Below are positions 30,277-33,583 of a stretch of 33,583 bases of DNA, piece after piece. Every line of letters starts with the position of its first letter. The stretch's first letter is position 1. Location of the stretch: NCBI GenBank assembly GCA_022451885.1, contig JAKUNN010000003.1, positions 1 to 33,583 on the forward strand, in the 5' to 3' direction. Position numbers and translations under genes: made by a program. The notes beneath the pieces are model-generated. The model was not told the DNA's origin and did no database searches. It saw only the letters and a list, made by a program, of their open reading frames with translations. The stretch is from Dehalococcoidia bacterium. GTDB lineage: Bacteria > Chloroflexota > Dehalococcoidia > Tepidiformales > Tepidiformaceae.

Positions 30277-31147
30277 TTACTACAGTAATCAGATCCTTTA
30301 CTTGTTCTGCCACTAAGACAGGATCTTCCATAGGAATGAAATGAGACCTTTCATACAGCAAAATATCACTTGCATTTTGAAAGCTCCCTGCAAGGCTTTT
30401 TACTGTAGGGGAAGCACTCATGTTTGGGGTCTTATCATCCTCATCAGGTTTTTTTGAGCTCGTGAAAGATGAACGTAAGATACGCACAGGAATATGAACA
30501 TCCCCGAGTAGTGGATACGGATCTTTTGCTTTGGCACCATCATATACAGCAGCCTCTATTGCTGGAGGGCACGCCAAAACAAAACCTGTCCCTTCACTAT
30601 TAGGTAACAATCCATACTCGCAATATAATTGCAGCGCTTCCTCTCGCCAAGAATTAAATGGGGGACGAGTACTAAATCGCTCAAACATTTCTGAAACCGA
30701 GGACCATTCATTACGTCGCCGAGCAACAAAATGTTGGTTTGTCGATCCAGTTTCAACATAGGCTTCAGGAGGCAAAATAACCGGATCTATAAGAAGTAAG
30801 GCAGAAAATATCTTTGGGTTTAAGGCAGCGGCTAGGGTAACAGCAAAGCCACCCATTGAATGGCCTACACCAATAGCCCCTTTTATATCGAAAGATTCAC
30901 ATAAACCTAATATATCTTCGGCAAACACAGGCCAAGGATAAGGTGGTGGCGTTTTCTCACTCCGCCCATGCCCACGAAGATCTGGCGCATAACATTGTTG
31001 GTTAGCTAAATTTTCAATGACCTCATCCCAGCACCGTGCATGAAAACCCGTAGCGTGCGCAAAAACAACAGAAGGGTCTTGTCCAGCTTGTTCAAAACAG
31101 ACCGCTTTCATCCCATTAATATCCAGCTGATGCTCAACTAAGTTCAT
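30269..31147 (-). CDS. Alpha/beta-hydrolase-fold protein
   Basis: The 292-residue protein is a soluble alpha/beta hydrolase. The oxyanion region is FAHATGFHARCW, followed by PDLRGHGRSEKTPPP, then the nucleophile elbow GVGHSMGGFA with Ser97. The catalytic His is about residue 267 in YERSHFIPMEDP; an acid residue should lie in the strand VHIPVRILRS or just after it. The family covers esterases, epoxide hydrolases, ring-fission-product hydrolases and others; the substrate cannot be read from the sequence. A ring-cleavage product hydrolase would fit the oxidative genes in the window but is only a guess. It overlaps the convergent holB by 8 bases and is divergent from the DinB-like gene. Confidence 0.88.
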   Translation of the reverse strand: MNLVEHQLDINGMKAVCFEQAGQDPSVVFAHATGFHARCWDEVIENLANQQCYAPDLRGHGRSEKTPPPYPWPVFAEDILGLCESFDIKGAIGVGHSMGGFAVTLAAALNPKIFSALLLIDPVILPPEAYVETGSTNQHFVARRRNEWSSVSEMFERFSTRPPFNSWREEALQLYCEYGLLPNSEGTGFVLACPPAIEAAVYDGAKAKDPYPLLGDVHIPVRILRSSFTSSKKPDEDDKTPNMSASPTVKSLAGSFQNASDILLYERSHFIPMEDPVLVAEQVKDLITVVTS

Positions 31148-31298
31148 ATATCTCCAACCTAAAAATCATCGACAAACATGCCAAGTAACTTTTAAAACTC
31201 TCTATGCAAAAGACAACAATAGAAGTTACGAACAAAATTCTGGAAATCATGATATCAAAGATCCATACTGCAGAAGGAAATTGAAAGGATTTCTATAT

Positions 31299-31805
31299 AT
31301 GGTACCTAACGAAGTTATTGAAAGCATGAAAAAAACACCTTCCCTTGTAGCACACTTGATCGCAGAAACCAACAATGAACAACTGGATGCAACAGATGGA
31401 AAAAACTGGAGCACACGTACAATACTTGCACATCTCCGAGACGCAGAAATGTACGAATTTAGATTGTCTATCGAACGTCTTGTAGCGGAAGATTCTCCCA
31501 ATTTATATTTTTGGGAACCGGAAAGATGGGAGATAGAACGATCCTTACATCGTGATTCGAAAGAACAAATTCTTGTAGATTTTGCATTGCAAAGACAAGC
31601 ATCTATAGCCTTACTGCAATCACTTAGTAATGAACAATGTACGCGAAAAGGCATGATAGGAGATAAGGAAATTAACCTACTAACCGTCGTAGACTGGTGG
31701 GCACATCATGATTTATCTCATATCGAGCAAATGGAAGTAACTTTAGGTGAAACGGTAGCGGATGCTCAATCTAGGCAACTCAAGAAAGGTACTCTTAGTG
31801 ACTAG
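31299..31805 (+). CDS. DinB/YfiT-like four-helix metal-binding protein
   Basis: The 168-residue protein matches the DinB-like superfamily, a four-helix bundle with three metal-binding histidines. Visible motifs are WSTRTILAHLRDAEMYEFRL (first His) and WWAHHDLSHIEQME (second and third His near the C-terminus). Members include thiol-transferases using mycothiol or bacillithiol and other metal-dependent enzymes; the substrate is not known here. The start is ATG at 31299 with AAAGGA nine bases upstream; an in-frame TTG at 31281 is less likely. The final four bases overlap the convergent dnaE. The region before it (31148-31298) is divergent with the hydrolase gene and shows nothing else clear. Confidence 0.85.
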   Translation: MVPNEVIESMKKTPSLVAHLIAETNNEQLDATDGKNWSTRTILAHLRDAEMYEFRLSIERLVAEDSPNLYFWEPERWEIERSLHRDSKEQILVDFALQRQASIALLQSLSNEQCTRKGMIGDKEINLLTVVDWWAHHDLSHIEQMEVTLGETVADAQSRQLKKGTLSD

Positions 31806-33583
31806 GTGGAAGTAGTTGCGCTAATAATTCTATCTGTTGGCTTCCTGAGAAAACGGGCTGAACCCTTATTGGCAGAGAGAAGTTTTTCAATGCTATGAAC
31901 AAGTTCTTCAGATACAGAGGCTTTCTCCAAATCGAACTCACTTTCATCGCCTTCACTATCGTGCACCACTAATCTAACCTCATCTTCTCCTGGGTGATCC
32001 GCTATAAAAGCAACTACAGATTTGAGTAATTGCTTATCGGTCATTAGATCATCTGTTTCATACATCGTAATAATAAGTCGGGCAGCTTCATGGTTAACAG
32101 GCGATCGAACAGTTGGAGAATCAGCTTCGGTTGTAACTACGGGTTGCCTGGAATATTCAGTCTTTGCAGAACCATTCATATAATGCTGGGCCCCATTACG
32201 GTTACCCCTACTAGGGGTAACTCTCGGCTGAACCTGCCATTGAGAAGGATCAAAACCTACTAGCCTAGACTCATCGATGTCCCAAGGAACAACTTTCCGC
32301 ACGCTTACTGCAAGACGATCGTTACGCTCCCGACACTCAACTTCAAGTAGTAAGATTTGCCCCTCTGACCACGTACCAGGAGCACTCTCATCAATTGTAT
32401 TATTCCAAACAGTTACTTCAATGGAACCAGACAAATCCTCAAGAGCCACTATATAGAACCTACGATTATCACGAGTAAAACGCGTCGTAACATGCATAAC
32501 CATACCAGCGACTGAAACCGTCTTCCCAGCTAACTCAAGCGAAAGGTCATCCAAAATATGACTCGTATGTGCCGATATTTCCTTGGATGCTTCCTGAAAT
32601 GGATGCTCTGTAAGATAAAAACCTAATAAGTCCTTTTCATTCTGTAGTATGTCTTGACGATTAGTGGGTGCGGGCTGCAATTCCAAAGCTATTCCTGGCA
32701 CATCAACCTCCGCACCGAAAAGATCAAACATCGTTGATTGACCACTATCACGCAAATCTTTTTCTTTCCGCGCAACCTCAATAATCCTGTGGCTATTCGC
32801 ACGAAGCGTGCCACGATCAATTTGAAAACTATCTAGTGCACCAGACATACTTAGATTCTCAATAGTCCCCCCCGTAGCACCTTCTAAATTTGCTCTTTTA
32901 CAAAAATCTTCTAGATTCTGATAGGCTCCTTCTTCCTTTCTCACAGCCAAGACACCGGTAAGCGCAGCTGATCCAATACCTTTAATATCTCCAAGACCAA
33001 ACCTTATATCCATAGACTGATCTGGATTCGATTCAATGCTAAATTGCTCATTACTTAAGTTAATATCGGGAGGAAAAACCTTAATACCTAAACGCGAACA
33101 CTCAGCCGTTGCCGCGGCAATTCGGGACATCGGGTCCGAACTCGAACGCGATAACTGAAGAACAGCTGTCATAAACTGCACCGGGTAATGAGCTTTCAAA
33201 AAAGCAGTCTGATAAGCAATATTTCCATAAGACCAAGAATGCGCCTTATTGAAAGCGTAGCCTGCAAATGGTTCGATAAGCTTAAAAACCTCGTCTGCTT
33301 CATTATTGGTATAACCACTTCGAATAGCCCCATCAACAAAGCGGCTCCGCTCACCTGCCATTACCTCCGGCTGCTTTTTACCCATTGCTTTACGCATCAC
33401 ATCAGCCTGACCTAATGAATAACCGGCAAACTTACGAGCAATATGTAAAACCTGATCTTGATAAACAATAACCCCATAAGTTTCATCTAAAATATCGGCA
33501 AGGTCAGGATGCGGATAGACAATACTTGAATTGTCATTTTTTCCTTTGCAATAAGTTGGAATATGATCCATCGGTCCAGGGCG
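31802..33583 (-). CDS. dnaE: DNA polymerase III alpha subunit, C-terminal part (truncated by the window edge)
   Basis: The frame is open to the right edge, and 593 codons are visible; the N-terminal PHP domain and part of the palm lie outside. At the edge the protein reads RPGPMDHIPTYCKGKND, which is part of the conserved polymerase core. YGVIVYQDQVLHIARKFAGY and GQADVMRKAMGKK follow, then FNKAHSWSYGNIAYQTAFLKAHYP, then the helix-hairpin-helix region GLGDIKGIGSAAL, and an OB fold from about VSVAGMVMHVTTRF. The C-terminal end is a less conserved segment after the OB fold. It is the replicative polymerase (DnaE1 type by domain order). It is convergent with the DinB-like gene (4-base overlap). 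Confidence 0.95.
   Translation of the reverse strand, partial: RPGPMDHIPTYCKGKNDNSSIVYPHPDLADILDETYGVIVYQDQVLHIARKFAGYSLGQADVMRKAMGKKQPEVMAGERSRFVDGAIRSGYTNNEADEVFKLIEPFAGYAFNKAHSWSYGNIAYQTAFLKAHYPVQFMTAVLQLSRSSSDPMSRIAAATAECSRLGIKVFPPDINLSNEQFSIESNPDQSMDIRFGLGDIKGIGSAALTGVLAVRKEEGAYQNLEDFCKRANLEGATGGTIENLSMSGALDSFQIDRGTLRANSHRIIEVARKEKDLRDSGQSTMFDLFGAEVDVPGIALELQPAPTNRQDILQNEKDLLGFYLTEHPFQEASKEISAHTSHILDDLSLELAGKTVSVAGMVMHVTTRFTRDNRRFYIVALEDLSGSIEVTVWNNTIDESAPGTWSEGQILLLEVECRERNDRLAVSVRKVVPWDIDESRLVGFDPSQWQVQPRVTPSRGNRNGAQHYMNGSAKTEYSRQPVVTTEADSPTVRSPVNHEAARLIITMYETDDLMTDKQLLKSVVAFIADHPGEDEVRLVVHDSEGDESEFDLEKASVSEELVHSIEKLLSANKGSARFLRKPTDRIISATTST
32201..32221. repeat. 10-bp inverted repeat inside dnaE
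   Basis: GTTACCCCTA at 32201-32210 and TAGGGGTAAC at 32212-32221 are perfect reverse complements with a single central C. It lies in the less conserved region after the OB fold. About 0.03 repeats with this exact geometry are expected by chance in the window, so it may be coincidental. Confidence 0.6.

Noticed and set aside
1-33583. Genomic island, prophage or plasmid
   Set aside because: No integrase, transposase, phage or replication-initiation gene is visible, there is no tRNA, and housekeeping genes are interspersed throughout.

Overview
The window is a compact, AT-rich bacterial chromosome segment (about 40 % GC by eye). Genes are packed on both strands, and no stretch longer than about 210 bases lacks a gene. 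I saw no tRNA, rRNA, CRISPR array, transposase or phage gene. Haem A synthesis genes (ctaA, ctaB) imply an aerobic respirer. Three close paralogues of an acyl-CoA-dehydrogenase-fold flavin monooxygenase, a Rieske oxygenase, a luciferase-like monooxygenase, two ABM-fold proteins, a VOC protein and two PPOX-type flavoproteins point to a lineage rich in oxidative catabolism of recalcitrant organics. This resembles marine Chloroflexota of the SAR202 type. That assignment is inference from gene content, not a measured match.

Layout. 1-2542: end of a TauE/UreH-like transporter, an acyltransferase-3 membrane protein, a lipoprotein, and a small membrane protein overlapping a Rieske ferredoxin. 2605-5114: a promoter and a tandem pair of flavin monooxygenases. 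5141-8074: thiolase, two divergent PPOX-type proteins, a membrane protein. 8140-9986: ctaB and ctaA with an ATGA overlap. 10082-11883: a RecB-like/DEDD nuclease. 11928-16400: two related cassettes, each with an ABM-fold protein and a putative Zn-ribbon protein, around a VOC protein and the third monooxygenase. Each Zn-ribbon gene is preceded by a long perfect inverted repeat. 16401-23630: a co-directional run on the minus strand (CCA-adding enzyme, MFS exporter, luciferase-like monooxygenase, MoaD/ThiS protein, amidase, Rieske oxygenase). 23834-25331: 3Fe-4S ferredoxin and FabF. 25432-33583: a CoA-binding membrane fusion, PurF, two unknown genes, HolB, an alpha/beta hydrolase, a DinB-fold protein and the C-terminal part of DnaE.

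How the genes may work together. Monooxygenases, Rieske proteins, VOC, ABM, amidase and thiolase could form a route that oxidises, hydrolyses and thiolytically cleaves an unknown substrate. PPOX proteins and ferredoxins are possible flavin or electron partners. Core housekeeping genes (CCA, fabF, purF, holB, dnaE) are interspersed, so this is ordinary chromosome with catabolic insertions rather than a plasmid or island.

The most unusual signal is the duplicated ABM/Zn-ribbon module with its palindromes: an 18-bp inverted repeat at 13258-13298 and a 40-bp perfect palindrome at 16320-16359, both with a TTTAAA-N4/5-TTTAAA core. Also notable are a purF with no ATG, GTG or TTG start, a nuclease with an apparent D-to-N change in its metal site, and perfect inverted repeats inside three coding regions.
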